A stretch of DNA of 49,664 nucleotides, from positions 1 to 49,664 of the forward strand of contig NZ_FZOJ01000034.1 of assembly GCF_900188145.1 (NCBI RefSeq). The letters are read 5' to 3'. The position numbers and the translations under genes were made by a program. This document shows, piece by piece, positions 34,703-43,821 of this stretch. Position 1 is the stretch's first letter, and every line of letters starts with the position of its first letter. The DNA is from Anaerovirgula multivorans. Its GTDB lineage: Bacteria; Bacillota; Clostridia; Peptostreptococcales; Natronincolaceae. The notes below the pieces were generated by a model. The model had not been told where the DNA came from. It saw only the letters and a program-made list of their open reading frames with translations, and did no database searches.

Positions 34703-34789
34703 TTAGTTGGAATAATAAAAGAAAATATTATTAACGTATGAAAACAAATATGATTTAGATATAATCTATAAAACAAAGGGGTGAGACAC

Positions 34790-35362
34790 TTGATTCTAAT
34801 GATTGATAATTATGATTCCTTTACTTATAACTTAACCCAATACTTATCCTCCTTAAAAGAAGAGGTGTTGGTTTATCGAAATGATGCTATTACTTTAGAG
34901 GAAATCGAAGCATTAAATCCAAGTATTATTGTATTGTCTCCTGGTCCTTGTACACCTAATGAAGCAGGTATATGCATAGATGTTGTTCATAGATTTAAGG
35001 GCAAGATACCCATCCTAGGCATATGTTTAGGGCATCAAACAATAGGACAAGTATTCGGAGGAAATGTTATTAAAGCGTTAGAACCTGTTCATGGTAAGGT
35101 ACATCCTATTCATCATACGGATGAAGGGGTTTTTAGAGGATTAAAAAACCCATTGAATGTGACTCGATATCATTCTCTAGTGGTAGATAAAAACTCCTTG
35201 CCAGACTGTTTTGAAATCACAGCAGAAACAACTGAAGGAGAAATTATGGGGCTAAGACATAAGGAATACATGATCGAAGGGGTTCAATTTCATCCAGAAG
35301 CTATACTTACTGAGATGGGTATGGAGCTACTAAATAACTTTTTGATGACAGCCAAACAATAG
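34790..35362 (+). CDS. pabA: Aminodeoxychorismate synthase, glutaminase subunit
   Basis: 190 residues from TTG 34790, eight bases after AGGGG, which gives the canonical start MILMIDNYDSFTYNL; the GTG at 34781 overlaps the site. Triad: Cys in GICLGHQTIGQVFGG, His and Glu in VQFHPEA. It releases ammonia from glutamine for PabB. Class I glutaminases of this type can also serve TrpE, but the operon shows the folate role. Confidence 0.93.
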   Translation: MILMIDNYDSFTYNLTQYLSSLKEEVLVYRNDAITLEEIEALNPSIIVLSPGPCTPNEAGICIDVVHRFKGKIPILGICLGHQTIGQVFGGNVIKALEPVHGKVHPIHHTDEGVFRGLKNPLNVTRYHSLVVDKNSLPDCFEITAETTEGEIMGLRHKEYMIEGVQFHPEAILTEMGMELLNNFLMTAKQ

Positions 35363-35379
35363 AAAAAGTGGGTGGAAAA

Positions 35380-36750
35380 ATGCACATAGAACAAATCAAT
35401 ACTAAATTAAATAGTTTTCAATTATATTCTATTTTTAAAGAGGAGCCCTATAGCTTTTTTCTAGATAGTGGCATGGATCATGAAAAACTAGGGAAATACT
35501 CATTTATAGGTTTTGATCCTCATTTGGTGTTTAAAAGTAAAGATCATAGGATTGATATGATTGAGGATGGTGTTGAAAAAACCTATTATGGAAATCCTTT
35601 TGAAAGCCTAAAAGAGATTTATAAAAAATATAAGATAGAATATAAAAGTGAATTACCTTTTATTGGTGGATTCGTTGGATATCTTTCCTATGACTTATGT
35701 CATCATATTGAAAAGCTACCAAGGACAGCGATAGATGATGTGAAAATTCCAGATTGCTTTCTCGGGCTCTATGATGGAGTAATTATTATTGACCATAAAA
35801 ACAATGCTACGTATGTGGCGGCATTAGGAATAAAAGAAGAAGCTGTAAAAGTTGTTAAAAAAATATCAAATACAGTATATGAAGAAGAGGCAAAAAATGA
35901 TACAATAACTATAAACTTAGGAAATCAACCAGTAGAACTAAAGTCAAATTTTACGAAAGAAGCATATATTGATGCTGTTAACAGAGTAAAGGATTATATT
36001 AAAGCAGGAGATATCTATCAAGCAAATTTAACACAGCGATTTGAATGCACAATGAAGGAAACACCATATGAATTATATGGAAAACTGAGGACTATTAATC
36101 CAGCTCCTTTTGCCAGCTTCATCAACTTTGGAGAAGGACATATTGTCAGCAGTTCACCGGAGCGTTTTATACAGATTAAGGATAGAGTTATGGAAGCTCG
36201 ACCTATTAAAGGGACAAGACCTAGAGGTAAAACTGCGGCGGAAGATTTAGCAAATAGGAATGATTTAATAACTAGTGAAAAGGATAAAGCTGAATTGTTA
36301 ATGATTGTTGATTTAGAAAGAAATGACTTAGGCAGGGTTGCAAAAACCGGAACAGTCAAGGTAACAGAGCTTTTTCACCTAGAGGAATATGCTACAGTTT
36401 ATCACTTAGTTTCAACAGTAAAAGCAGAAATGAAGGAAGATTGTGATGCTATCGATTGCATTGAAGCCACCTTTCCTGGAGGTTCCATTACCGGGGCTCC
36501 TAAAATTCGTGCTATGGAAATTATTGATGAATTAGAGCCTACCCAAAGAAATATATATACTGGTTCTATTGGATATATAGGACTTAACGGAGATATAGAT
36601 TTGAATATTGTTATTAGGACGATAGTATGCAAAGATAATAAAGCCTACTTTCAAGTAGGGGGAGGTATTGTTTGGGATTCTGACGCTGAACTGGAGTACC
36701 AGGAAACCCTCCATAAAGCAAGAGCTTTGATTGAAGCTTTAAACAGTTAA
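35380..36750 (+). CDS. pabB: Aminodeoxychorismate synthase, chorismate-binding subunit
   Basis: 456 residues. An N-terminal component-I domain (YSFFLDSGMDHEKLGKYSFI) is followed by the chorismate-binding domain with AGDIYQANLTQRF, EARPIKGTRPRG, LLMIVDLERNDLGRVA and GGSITGAPKIRAMEIIDELE. The Lys in PIKGT distinguishes aminodeoxychorismate synthase from anthranilate synthase, which has PIAGT. It converts chorismate plus ammonia to 4-amino-4-deoxychorismate. ATG 35380 is 18 bases after pabA. Confidence 0.93.
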   Translation: MHIEQINTKLNSFQLYSIFKEEPYSFFLDSGMDHEKLGKYSFIGFDPHLVFKSKDHRIDMIEDGVEKTYYGNPFESLKEIYKKYKIEYKSELPFIGGFVGYLSYDLCHHIEKLPRTAIDDVKIPDCFLGLYDGVIIIDHKNNATYVAALGIKEEAVKVVKKISNTVYEEEAKNDTITINLGNQPVELKSNFTKEAYIDAVNRVKDYIKAGDIYQANLTQRFECTMKETPYELYGKLRTINPAPFASFINFGEGHIVSSSPERFIQIKDRVMEARPIKGTRPRGKTAAEDLANRNDLITSEKDKAELLMIVDLERNDLGRVAKTGTVKVTELFHLEEYATVYHLVSTVKAEMKEDCDAIDCIEATFPGGSITGAPKIRAMEIIDELEPTQRNIYTGSIGYIGLNGDIDLNIVIRTIVCKDNKAYFQVGGGIVWDSDAELEYQETLHKARALIEALNS

Positions 36751-36771
36751 TATATATGAAGGTGATGAAGG

Positions 36772-37584
36772 ATGTATGTTTCTATAAACGGTAAACTTAT
36801 TTCATTAGAAAAGGCCACTATATCTCTTGAAAGTGAAGGTTTCCTATATGGATATGGGGTGTTTGAAACTATAAAGTTTGAAAATAGGAAAGTCTACTTT
36901 TTGAAGGAACATTTAGAAAGAATGAAAGATGGTTTAGAAAAGCTCAATTTGTTTTTAGACGCAGATGAAGCTTTTATACTGGACCAATTTTATAATTTGA
37001 GAGAAGTAAACAAAATTCCTTCAGGAGTGCTAAAAATAACATGTACAAAAAATAAAGATAAACAAGACTTGATCTTATCTACAAGAGAAAATAGATATAG
37101 TAAAGAGGATTATGTAAAAGGTTTTAAGCTTTGCTCCACTGACGTGAAAAGAAATCCTCACTCTATAGGAGCCTATATTAAATCCCATAACTATATGGAA
37201 AATTATTTGGTGAGGCAGCAAGCGGTGTCAAGAGGGTACGATGAAGTGATTTTTACAAATGTTTATGATGAAATTTGTGAAGGCACTATAGCAAATATCT
37301 TTTTTATAAAAACCGACAAAGTTTATACACCCGCTATAGAGTGTGGCATCTTACCAGGAATTATAAGGAAAAAGGTTATAGATTTGGTTAATAAATTCAT
37401 GTTACCAGTGGAAATAGGGAAATATAGTAAAGAGGATTTGTTAATGGCGGAAGAAGTCTTTCTAACCAATTCATTAATGGAAATTATGCCTGTTTCTCAG
37501 ATCGATGATTATGCTTTTGATATAAAGAAAAACCCCTTTACCCAAAGGGTTATGAAACATTTTTCAATGGGTATAGGAAGATAA
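36772..37584 (+). CDS. pabC: Aminodeoxychorismate lyase (PLP fold type IV)
   Basis: 270 residues. NGKLISLEKATISLESEGFLYGYGVFETI is the start of fold-type-IV PLP enzymes; the Schiff-base Lys is in YIKSHNYMENYLVRQQA, and GYDEVIFTNVYDEICEGTIANIFF holds the Glu and the phosphate-binding turn. It eliminates pyruvate from aminodeoxychorismate to give p-aminobenzoate. Branched-chain aminotransferases share the fold, but position after pabB settles the call. Confidence 0.92.
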   Translation: MYVSINGKLISLEKATISLESEGFLYGYGVFETIKFENRKVYFLKEHLERMKDGLEKLNLFLDADEAFILDQFYNLREVNKIPSGVLKITCTKNKDKQDLILSTRENRYSKEDYVKGFKLCSTDVKRNPHSIGAYIKSHNYMENYLVRQQAVSRGYDEVIFTNVYDEICEGTIANIFFIKTDKVYTPAIECGILPGIIRKKVIDLVNKFMLPVEIGKYSKEDLLMAEEVFLTNSLMEIMPVSQIDDYAFDIKKNPFTQRVMKHFSMGIGR

Positions 37585-37605
37585 TAATAAGGAAGAGGGA
37601 GAAAA

Positions 37606-38172
37606 ATGGATAAAGCAAAGATAGAAAAAGCAGTAAGGGAGATATTAGAGGCTATTGGAGAAAATCCTGACAGAGAAGGTTTAAAAGATACACCTAAAAG
37701 AATCGCAAGAATGTATGAAGAAATATTTGCTGGATTAGAAGCGGACCCTAAGCAGCATCTCGATATATATTTCCAAGATGAAAAGCATGAAGAGCTTGTA
37801 TTAGTGAAGGATATTCCTTTTTATTCTGTATGTGAACATCATCTAGTACCTTTTTATGGGAAGGCCCATGTAGGTTATATTCCTAAAAATGGGAAATTGA
37901 CAGGATTAAGCAAATTGGCTAGAGTAGTGGAAACTATATCAAAACGTCCTCAGCTTCAAGAACGTTTAACTTCAACAATTGCAGATACCATTGTTGAGAA
38001 ACTGCAGCCCCATGGGGTAATCGTAGTAGTAGAGGCAGAGCATATGTGTATGACTATGAGGGGAGTAAAAAAATCTGGTGCTCAAACAGTAACTTCAGTT
38101 GTTCGAGGAATATTTAAAAAGGATGCAAAGGCTAGAGCAGAAGCCATGTCATTGATACAGTTTAAAAGCTAA
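37606..38172 (+). CDS. folE: GTP cyclohydrolase I
   Basis: 188 residues, type IA. Zinc and catalytic residues are in FYSVCEHHLVPFYGKAHVGY (Cys, His, His) and AEHMCMTMRGVKKSGA (Cys), with the substrate loop GLSKLARVVE. It makes 7,8-dihydroneopterin triphosphate from GTP. A good ribosome site (AGAGGGAG) lies 21 bases after pabC. Confidence 0.95.
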   Translation: MDKAKIEKAVREILEAIGENPDREGLKDTPKRIARMYEEIFAGLEADPKQHLDIYFQDEKHEELVLVKDIPFYSVCEHHLVPFYGKAHVGYIPKNGKLTGLSKLARVVETISKRPQLQERLTSTIADTIVEKLQPHGVIVVVEAEHMCMTMRGVKKSGAQTVTSVVRGIFKKDAKARAEAMSLIQFKS

Positions 38173-38187
38173 TTGGGAGGTTGGATG

Positions 38188-39045
38188 ATGAAGAATGTTC
38201 AATACAATCCAAATCGAAAGGTAGAATTGAAGTGTGGGAAATACACCCTTAATCTAGGCTCTAGAACATATATTATGGGTATTCTCAATGTTACACCTGA
38301 TTCTTTTTCAGATGGAGGGAACTTTGTAGACCTTGAAAAAGCAGTATTGCATGCAAAAAAAATGATTGATGAAGGTGCAGATATTATAGACATTGGTGGT
38401 GAATCCACAAGACCTGGAGCCCAAGAGGTTACTGCTGAAGAGGAAATCGATAGGGTACTACCAGTTGTTGAAAGATTGCTTAAAGAGATAGATGCACCAA
38501 TATCTGTGGATACCTATAAAGCAGAGGTAGCAGAGGTTGTTTTGAAAGCAGGAGTCCATATGATTAATGATGTATGGGGATTACAGCGGGACTTCAATAT
38601 GGCAGGGACCCTGGCTAAGTATAAGATGCCTATTGTTATGATGCATAATCAATTAGGTACCCATTATGATAAAGACATTATAGAATCAATTAGTGATTTT
38701 TTCAGGGTGTCTATAAGAATCGCCCTAGAGGCAGGTATTGAAAAGGAAAACATTATTTTAGATCCTGGTATAGGCTTCGGTAAAAATCTAGACCAAAACA
38801 TTGAAGTTATGGCTAGGTTGGGAGAACTTAATGAATTGGGCTATCCAATTCTTTTAGGTACATCTAGAAAATCCATGATTGGTAAAATATTAGATTTGCC
38901 ACCAGAGGAAAGAGTAGAGGGTACATTAGTTACCTCTGTTATGGGAATTATACAGGGAGTAGATATTCTTCGGGTTCATGATATCAAAGAAAATTTAAGA
39001 ACGACCAAGGTTGCCGATGCGATTGTGAGGGTTAAGAATGGATAA
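38188..39045 (+). CDS. folP: Dihydropteroate synthase
   Basis: 285 residues. TYIMGILNVTPDSFSDGGNF, DIIDIGGESTRPGAQEV, INDVWGLQ, LDPGIGFGKN and LLGTSRKSMIG are the pterin-, p-aminobenzoate- and phosphate-binding loops. It joins p-aminobenzoate to hydroxymethyl-dihydropterin diphosphate. GGGAGG lies seven bases before the second of two adjacent ATGs (38185, 38188). Overlaps folB by eight bases. Confidence 0.95.
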   Translation: MKNVQYNPNRKVELKCGKYTLNLGSRTYIMGILNVTPDSFSDGGNFVDLEKAVLHAKKMIDEGADIIDIGGESTRPGAQEVTAEEEIDRVLPVVERLLKEIDAPISVDTYKAEVAEVVLKAGVHMINDVWGLQRDFNMAGTLAKYKMPIVMMHNQLGTHYDKDIIESISDFFRVSIRIALEAGIEKENIILDPGIGFGKNLDQNIEVMARLGELNELGYPILLGTSRKSMIGKILDLPPEERVEGTLVTSVMGIIQGVDILRVHDIKENLRTTKVADAIVRVKNG

Positions 39046-39403
39046 AATAAAATTAAAGAACTTAGGGTTTTATGGATATCATGGCGTGTTGCCCGAAGAG
39101 AATTCTCTAGGACAAAAATTTTTTGTAGATATCGACATGTATGTAGATTTGAAAGCAGCAGGAGCTAGTGATGATGTTGCAGATACTGTTAATTATGCCG
39201 AAGTATATAATATAGTAAAGGATATCGTTGAAAATAGAAGATTTAAATTAATAGAAGCGTTAGCGGAAAATATAGCTGATCACATTATTGAAGAATTTCC
39301 AGTTATTGAAGAGATTGTCATTAACATTAGGAAACCTGAAGCCCCTGTAAGGGGAATATATGATTATTTTGGTGTGGAAATAAGGAGAAGGAACAATGGC
39401 TAA
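39038..39403 (+). CDS. folB: Dihydroneopterin aldolase
   Basis: 121 residues, normal size. KLKNLGFYGYHGVLPEENSL carries the catalytic Tyr and Glu region, DTVNYAEVYNIV the pterin pocket, and VINIRKPEAPVRGIYDYFGV the catalytic Lys. It cleaves dihydroneopterin to 6-hydroxymethyl-dihydropterin and glycolaldehyde. It overlaps both neighbours by eight bases, so translation is coupled. Confidence 0.94.
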   Translation: MDKIKLKNLGFYGYHGVLPEENSLGQKFFVDIDMYVDLKAAGASDDVADTVNYAEVYNIVKDIVENRRFKLIEALAENIADHIIEEFPVIEEIVINIRKPEAPVRGIYDYFGVEIRRRNNG

Positions 39404-39881
39404 AGCATATCTTGGTTTAGGCAGTAATATTGGTGATAAAAAGGAATATCTTGATCAAGCAGTTGCACTTCTAAGCCAACAGGAAAAAGTAAGTGTAAAA
39501 AAAACCTCCTCCTATTATGAAACCGAACCAGTAGGTTATACAGATCAAGATATATTTTTGAATATAGCACTTGAAATTGACACGACATTAGAACCATATG
39601 AATTGTTAACATATTGCAATGGGATTGAGGAAACATTAAAAAGAAAAAGAATCATTCGTTGGGGACCAAGAACCATAGATATCGATATATTATTGTATGA
39701 AGGTTTCTCCTCAAATGACGAGAGGCTGACGGTACCTCATCCTAGAATGATGGAAAGAGCCTTTGTAATGGTCCCTTTATATGAGATTGTACAGAATATT
39801 ATAATCAATGACGTGAAAATAGAGGATATAATAAAAAACCTTAATGTAGAAGGAATTAGGAAGGTTACTTATGACAAATAA
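39396..39881 (+). CDS. folK: 6-hydroxymethyl-7,8-dihydropterin pyrophosphokinase
   Basis: 161 residues. AYLGLGSNIGDKKEYLDQAV, SSYYETEPVGYTDQ, IIRWGPRTIDIDILLYEG (with the metal-binding DIDIL) and LTVPHPRMMERAFVMVPL are the family signatures. It transfers diphosphate from ATP to the hydroxymethyl group. It overlaps the DAHP synthase gene by 11 bases. Confidence 0.95.
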   Translation: MAKAYLGLGSNIGDKKEYLDQAVALLSQQEKVSVKKTSSYYETEPVGYTDQDIFLNIALEIDTTLEPYELLTYCNGIEETLKRKRIIRWGPRTIDIDILLYEGFSSNDERLTVPHPRMMERAFVMVPLYEIVQNIIINDVKIEDIIKNLNVEGIRKVTYDK

Positions 39882-40647
39882 AAAGATTTTAAATGGAGAA
39901 AAAGTCATAGTGAAGATTGGAAGTAGAAACATCGGTGGAACCAATCCTCCTATTTTTATTGCTGGGCCTTGTTCCGTAGAATCAAAAGAACAAATCCATG
40001 AGGCAGCATTTGCTTTAAAGGAGATAGGAGTAGATGTTTTAAGAGGTGGTGTTTTTAAACCTCGAACAAGCCCTTATGCTTTCCAAGGTCTTGGAATACA
40101 AGGTTTAGAATACCTAAAGGAGGCGGGGGAAGCCACCGGATTACCTATTGTAACAGAATTAATGGATGAAGGTCATATGGAGATTGTTGGAGAATATGCA
40201 GATATTATACAAATCGGATCAAGAAATATGTTCAATTATTCTCTGTTAAAGGCAATCGGTGGTCTTAAACAGCCTATACTTCTAAAAAGAGGAATGTGTG
40301 CAACCATTGAAGAATGGATGATGGCTGCAGAATATATTGCCCTACATGGCAATAAAAATATTATATTATGTGAAAGAGGTATCCGAAGCTATGATACTTA
40401 TACTAGGAACACGCTAGATTTAGCAGCGGTACCTATTATGCAAAAAGAAACCGGGTTACCGATTATTGTGGACCCAAGCCACGGGACGGGCATAAAGGAA
40501 TTGATTGAACCTATGTCAAAGGCAGCATTGGCTTGTGGAGCAGATGGTTTGATGATCGAGGTGCATCCAGACCCTTCCTGTGCCTTAAGCGATGGTCATC
40601 AATCTTTAAATTTTGAAGAATATAGAAAAATACGAGAACAATTATAA
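39871..40647 (+). CDS. aroF: 3-deoxy-7-phosphoheptulonate (DAHP) synthase, core-only type I-beta
   Basis: 258 residues, the bare TIM barrel without the N-terminal ferredoxin-like or C-terminal chorismate mutase domain that gives feedback control. Motifs: IAGPCSVESKEQ, LRGGVFKPRTSPYAFQGLG, IGSRNMFNY, PILLKRGM, CERGIRSYDT, DPSHGTG and EVHPDPSCALSD. It condenses phosphoenolpyruvate and erythrose-4-phosphate, the first step to chorismate. As the last gene of a folate operon it would feed p-aminobenzoate synthesis without aromatic amino acid inhibition. Confidence 0.93.
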   Translation: MTNKKILNGEKVIVKIGSRNIGGTNPPIFIAGPCSVESKEQIHEAAFALKEIGVDVLRGGVFKPRTSPYAFQGLGIQGLEYLKEAGEATGLPIVTELMDEGHMEIVGEYADIIQIGSRNMFNYSLLKAIGGLKQPILLKRGMCATIEEWMMAAEYIALHGNKNIILCERGIRSYDTYTRNTLDLAAVPIMQKETGLPIIVDPSHGTGIKELIEPMSKAALACGADGLMIEVHPDPSCALSDGHQSLNFEEYRKIREQL

Positions 40648-40687
40648 TACTGATAAAGAATTATAACATCAATATTGACCATAGACA

Positions 40688-40730
40688 AAGCCATGTGAGA
40701 TTATAGTCTACACACGGCTTTTATTTTATT
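40688..40730 (+). terminator. Terminator of the folate operon
   Basis: AAGCCATGTG (40688-40697) pairs with CACACGGCTT (40711-40720) with one mismatch, followed by TTATTTTATT. Confidence 0.7.
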
Positions 40731-40760
40731 CTGCATATAGATAAGTGTTTATAAATACAA

Positions 40761-41429
40761 TTAGAAATCTCGTTGCTGATAAAAACCTTTTGATATATGG
40801 TAGGAAAGGCAATAGATTACCATACATAGGAGAAATAGAAACAATAGCAGTAGCTGATTTCCTAAGAAAAATAATCCATCTCTAGGAATAAATGCTACAA
40901 TTTTTTCACTAAATCTTGATAGGACTGAAGGGGTAAAAAATACTAAGAAATATAAAAGCATATTCAATAGTCTAGCTTTACTTCCTCCAAGCTTAAAATA
41001 GATAGGGTAATAGAGGGAAAAAATAATCGATACAAGGTTAAAGCTTAGAATGATATCTATAAATCCTGCAGTCCTGACTGTAAAGTCTAATCCCCCATAG
41101 GCAAAAATATTTGTTGATGCTATAATAATAAACCCACTAATTAAATTACTAATAACAACACTGATATATTTTCCTTTAACAATTTCTTTTCTTTTAATAG
41201 GTAGGCTGTTTAACACAATTTCACTGTTGCCTTTTTCATCATAAGTATTAGAATAAATTGTAGTTATATAAACAAACATAAGAATGCAAAATCCATAGAG
41301 AATCTCTGGGAGAATGGGCATTTTAGCCGCAACAAAGGAAATAAACAGAGCATATAGCACTAAGAGAAGAACATTTATTTTTTTTGTAAGCAATAAATCC
41401 TTCCATACTAAATAAAACATATTATTCAC
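40761..41429 (-). CDS. ABC-2 transporter permease (second)
   Basis: 222 residues with about six membrane helices (VLLLVLYALFISFVAA, LYGFCILMFVYITTIYS, LLNMLLYFLVFFTPSVL). NSEIVLNSLPIKRKEIVKGKYISVVISNLI is the conserved coupling region of ABC2_membrane_5-type permeases. Homologous to the preceding permease gene, so the two probably form a heterodimeric pore. Last gene of a GntR-ABC operon; likely exports a peptide, lipid or drug. Confidence 0.85.
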   Translation of the reverse strand: MNNMFYLVWKDLLLTKKINVLLLVLYALFISFVAAKMPILPEILYGFCILMFVYITTIYSNTYDEKGNSEIVLNSLPIKRKEIVKGKYISVVISNLISGFIIIASTNIFAYGGLDFTVRTAGFIDIILSFNLVSIIFSLYYPIYFKLGGSKARLLNMLLYFLVFFTPSVLSRFSEKIVAFIPRDGLFFLGNQLLLLFLFLLCMVIYCLSYHISKGFYQQRDF

Positions 41430-41455
41430 CGAACCTTTCTAAAAATAGAAGAAAG

Positions 41456-42100
41456 TTATAAATCTTTCTTTGTATAAAGCTTTAAGGATAGGACCATGGA
41501 TAGCATAGCCATGGTAAGAATAGCTAATGGTATAATGATATGCAAATAGGGTATTTCAAATAAAAGTAGCAACATTGATTTTGTTTTGTCTAAATCATCA
41601 ATAAGCGCATTCATGACCATGAAAAATGACATAAAAACAAGGATATTAACAATTTTTGCTTTTCTATAGCCGATCTTAAAATATAGAGGAAAGCAAATAG
41701 ATGTCATAAATATGACAATAAAAACAGTTGATATAATAATATCCATTTGCAAAAAGTCTTTTTCTCTTAAACCCAATAGACTTAAGGATAGAAAAACTAA
41801 AGTTGTATAAAAAATTCCAATGAGATTATTTATGATGATCCCAACATATTTTGCAAACACAATTTCTTTTCTTGTTACCGGAAGAGATTGAATAATAAAT
41901 TCACTCTGACTAAGCTCGTCATAAGCGAATGACGAAGTTGACACAAAAAAAGCGATGGTAGATGCAATAAAAAGATATTGTCCTTGAGGGATCGTAGTAT
42001 TGGAGACAAATACCATAAAAGATGAAGATAACAAAAGGAAAATTACATTCCATCGATTGAATAAAACCATTAGATCCTTGCGAATAAGCTGCAGCATCAC
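41456..42100 (-). CDS. ABC-2 transporter permease (first)
   Basis: 214 residues, six hydrophobic segments. QSEFIIQSLPVTRKEIVFAKYVGIIINNLI parallels the same region of its neighbour. Its start overlaps the stop of the ATPase gene by one base, so the two are coupled. ABC2_membrane_5 type. Confidence 0.85.
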   Translation of the reverse strand: MMLQLIRKDLMVLFNRWNVIFLLLSSSFMVFVSNTTIPQGQYLFIASTIAFFVSTSSFAYDELSQSEFIIQSLPVTRKEIVFAKYVGIIINNLIGIFYTTLVFLSLSLLGLREKDFLQMDIIISTVFIVIFMTSICFPLYFKIGYRKAKIVNILVFMSFFMVMNALIDDLDKTKSMLLLLFEIPYLHIIIPLAILTMAMLSMVLSLKLYTKKDL

Positions 42101-42957
42101 TATCGCCCCCTCACTGTATAGACCATAATATCTTCTAATGTCGGCTTTTCAATAATAATGTTGTTATTAAAAGCCTTCCGTACTTCATGTATATTACCTG
42201 CAAGGCCTTCAAATCCAAAGGCATTTTTCCTTAATCCTAGGAAAAAATCTTTAGTTTTATCGTTAAGTAAATCTAAACCACCTTTTACAAGGCCGTAGTT
42301 ATCAAGAATCTCATCCTTCGATTTAGAAAAAACAATAGAACCATTGTCAATGAAGGTAATATAATCTGCTACTTTATCCAAATCGGTTGTGATGTGAGTA
42401 GAGAAAAAAATACTTTTGGTTTCATCCTGTATAATAGAATAAAGGATATCTAATATTTCTCTTCGAAATATTGGGTCTAATCCTGATGTAGGCTCATCCA
42501 TGATAATGAGATCAGCCTTATGGGAGAGAGCCACTGCAAGAGAAAATTTCATTTTTGTTCCTTTAGAAAGCTGTTTCACCTTCTTTTTAGGATCGATATC
42601 AAATCGGTTGAGATATTCTTGAAAAGTATTTTCGTCCCAATGCCTATAAAAAGGGGCAATGATTTTCTTGTTTTTTTCTACAGTTAATTCCTCATAATAA
42701 TGACTTTCATCATAGACAAATCCAATTCTGCTTTTAATTTTCTTCTCATCTTGCAGATAATCTAAGCCAAAAACTTTGATTTCTCCCGCATCTTTATTGA
42801 CTAAGTTCATCATAAGCTTTATTGTTGTACTTTTGCCAGCACCATTTGGACCTATGAACCCCATAATATAACCTTTTTCTAAAGAAAAATTTATGTTTTT
42901 TAGCTTGAAATCCTTATATTCCTTTGAAAGATTACTAACCTCTAATATATTATTCAT
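42100..42957 (-). CDS. ABC transporter ATP-binding protein
   Basis: 285 residues from ATG 42957, nine bases after GGGAGG. Walker A GFIGPNGAGKSTTIK, Q-loop region IGFVYDESHYYEEL, a degenerate signature QLSKGTKMKFSLAVALS, Walker B LIIMDEPTSGLDP and the switch His in FFSTHIT. Similar to YtrB/BcrA-type ATPases working with ABC-2 permeases. Under control of the GntR gene immediately upstream. Confidence 0.92.
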   Translation of the reverse strand: MNNILEVSNLSKEYKDFKLKNINFSLEKGYIMGFIGPNGAGKSTTIKLMMNLVNKDAGEIKVFGLDYLQDEKKIKSRIGFVYDESHYYEELTVEKNKKIIAPFYRHWDENTFQEYLNRFDIDPKKKVKQLSKGTKMKFSLAVALSHKADLIIMDEPTSGLDPIFRREILDILYSIIQDETKSIFFSTHITTDLDKVADYITFIDNGSIVFSKSKDEILDNYGLVKGGLDLLNDKTKDFFLGLRKNAFGFEGLAGNIHEVRKAFNNNIIIEKPTLEDIMVYTVRGR

Positions 42958-42975
42958 TTTGATAAACCTCCCCAT

Positions 42976-43356
42976 CTAAAAATGACCTTCATCATATAAA
43001 ATTTTTAACATTTCTAATATTTCTTCAAAGGTTAAGTCTAATAATCGACTTTCCTCTACAACTTCTATGAGTTTTTCTTCAATGATTTTGAGTTTCTTCT
43101 CTTTCAGAAGTTCTCTATTTTGTGGTGCAATAAAGGATCCTTTTCCTCTCACTGTTTCAATAAAGCCTTCTCTTTCCAGCTCCTCATAAGCCCGTTTTGT
43201 TGTAATAACACTGATTTGGAGCTCTTGGGCAAGCTTGCGAATAGAGGGTAAAGATTCTCCCTCTGGAAGCTCATTTCTAAGGATCAAAGCCTTTATTTGG
43301 TCAACGATCTGCTCATATATAGGTTGTTCCGAGGCGTTTGAAATTAAAATTTTCAT
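42976..43356 (-). CDS. GntR-family regulator, YtrA subfamily
   Basis: 126 residues from ATG 43356, which follows AAAGGAG; the longer frame to 43500 crosses the operator and has no ribosome site. YEQIVDQIKALILRNELPEG and LPSIRKLAQELQISVITTKR form the winged helix; the short C-terminus marks the YtrA subfamily, which represses a neighbouring ABC exporter until a cell-wall or other stress signal arrives. First gene of the ABC operon. Confidence 0.92.
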   Translation of the reverse strand: MKILISNASEQPIYEQIVDQIKALILRNELPEGESLPSIRKLAQELQISVITTKRAYEELEREGFIETVRGKGSFIAPQNRELLKEKKLKIIEEKLIEVVEESRLLDLTFEEILEMLKILYDEGHF

Positions 43357-43395
43357 GGCAAATGCTCCTTTGCAGCAACTGTACTTATTACACAT

Positions 43396-43420
43396 ACTGT
43401 ATATACATTGTATATACAGT
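43396..43420. promoter_or_regulatory. Operator of the YtrA-type regulator
   Basis: ACTGTATATAC, a three-base spacer ATT, then GTATATACAGT: a perfect 25-base inverted repeat 40 bases upstream of the gntR start codon. It fits the dyads reported for YtrA-type regulators and would give autoregulation of the operon. Confidence 0.8.
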
Positions 43421-43579
43421 ATATATTGATGGAAATAGAATGTCAATAATAAAATTAAAATGTAAGGGCGTATACTTATATTCATTCTAGTTTCTATCAA
43501 TAGAATTAAAATGGTATAATATTGGTAGTTATAAAAAATTTAAAAATTGATTACTAAATAATAAAGGAGGAAATAAAAG

Positions 43580-43801
43580 ATGGCAGATATTAAATATGAA
43601 ATCATTGAAACGATAGGTACCCTATCAGAATCGAGTAAGGGTTGGAAAAAGGAACTAAACTATATTAGCTGGAATAATAGAGAACCAAAGTATGATCTTA
43701 GGGACTGGTCTTTAGCACATGAAAAGATGGGGAAAGGTATTACTTTAAGTAAGGAAGAGTTAAAAGGATTGAGAGATATACTAAATAATATGGATTTATA
43801 A
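43580..43801 (+). CDS. ydbC: PC4/YdbC-type single-stranded nucleic-acid-binding protein
   Basis: 73 residues, the YdbC size. The phrases YEIIETIGTLSESSKGWKKEL and YDLRDWSLAHEKMGKGITLS are the PC4-like fold of bacterial YdbC proteins, which bind single-stranded DNA as dimers. The cell role is not established. A near-perfect AAGGAGG precedes ATG. A deleted SDR follows 20 bases later in the same unit. Confidence 0.9.
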   Translation: MADIKYEIIETIGTLSESSKGWKKELNYISWNNREPKYDLRDWSLAHEKMGKGITLSKEELKGLRDILNNMDL

Positions 43802-43821
43802 AATATAGGAGGAATGGGAAC

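Noticed and set aside
34494..34789. Tetrahydrofolate riboswitch before the folate operon
   Set aside because: The conserved core of that riboswitch is not found; only a promoter and a weak stem are visible.
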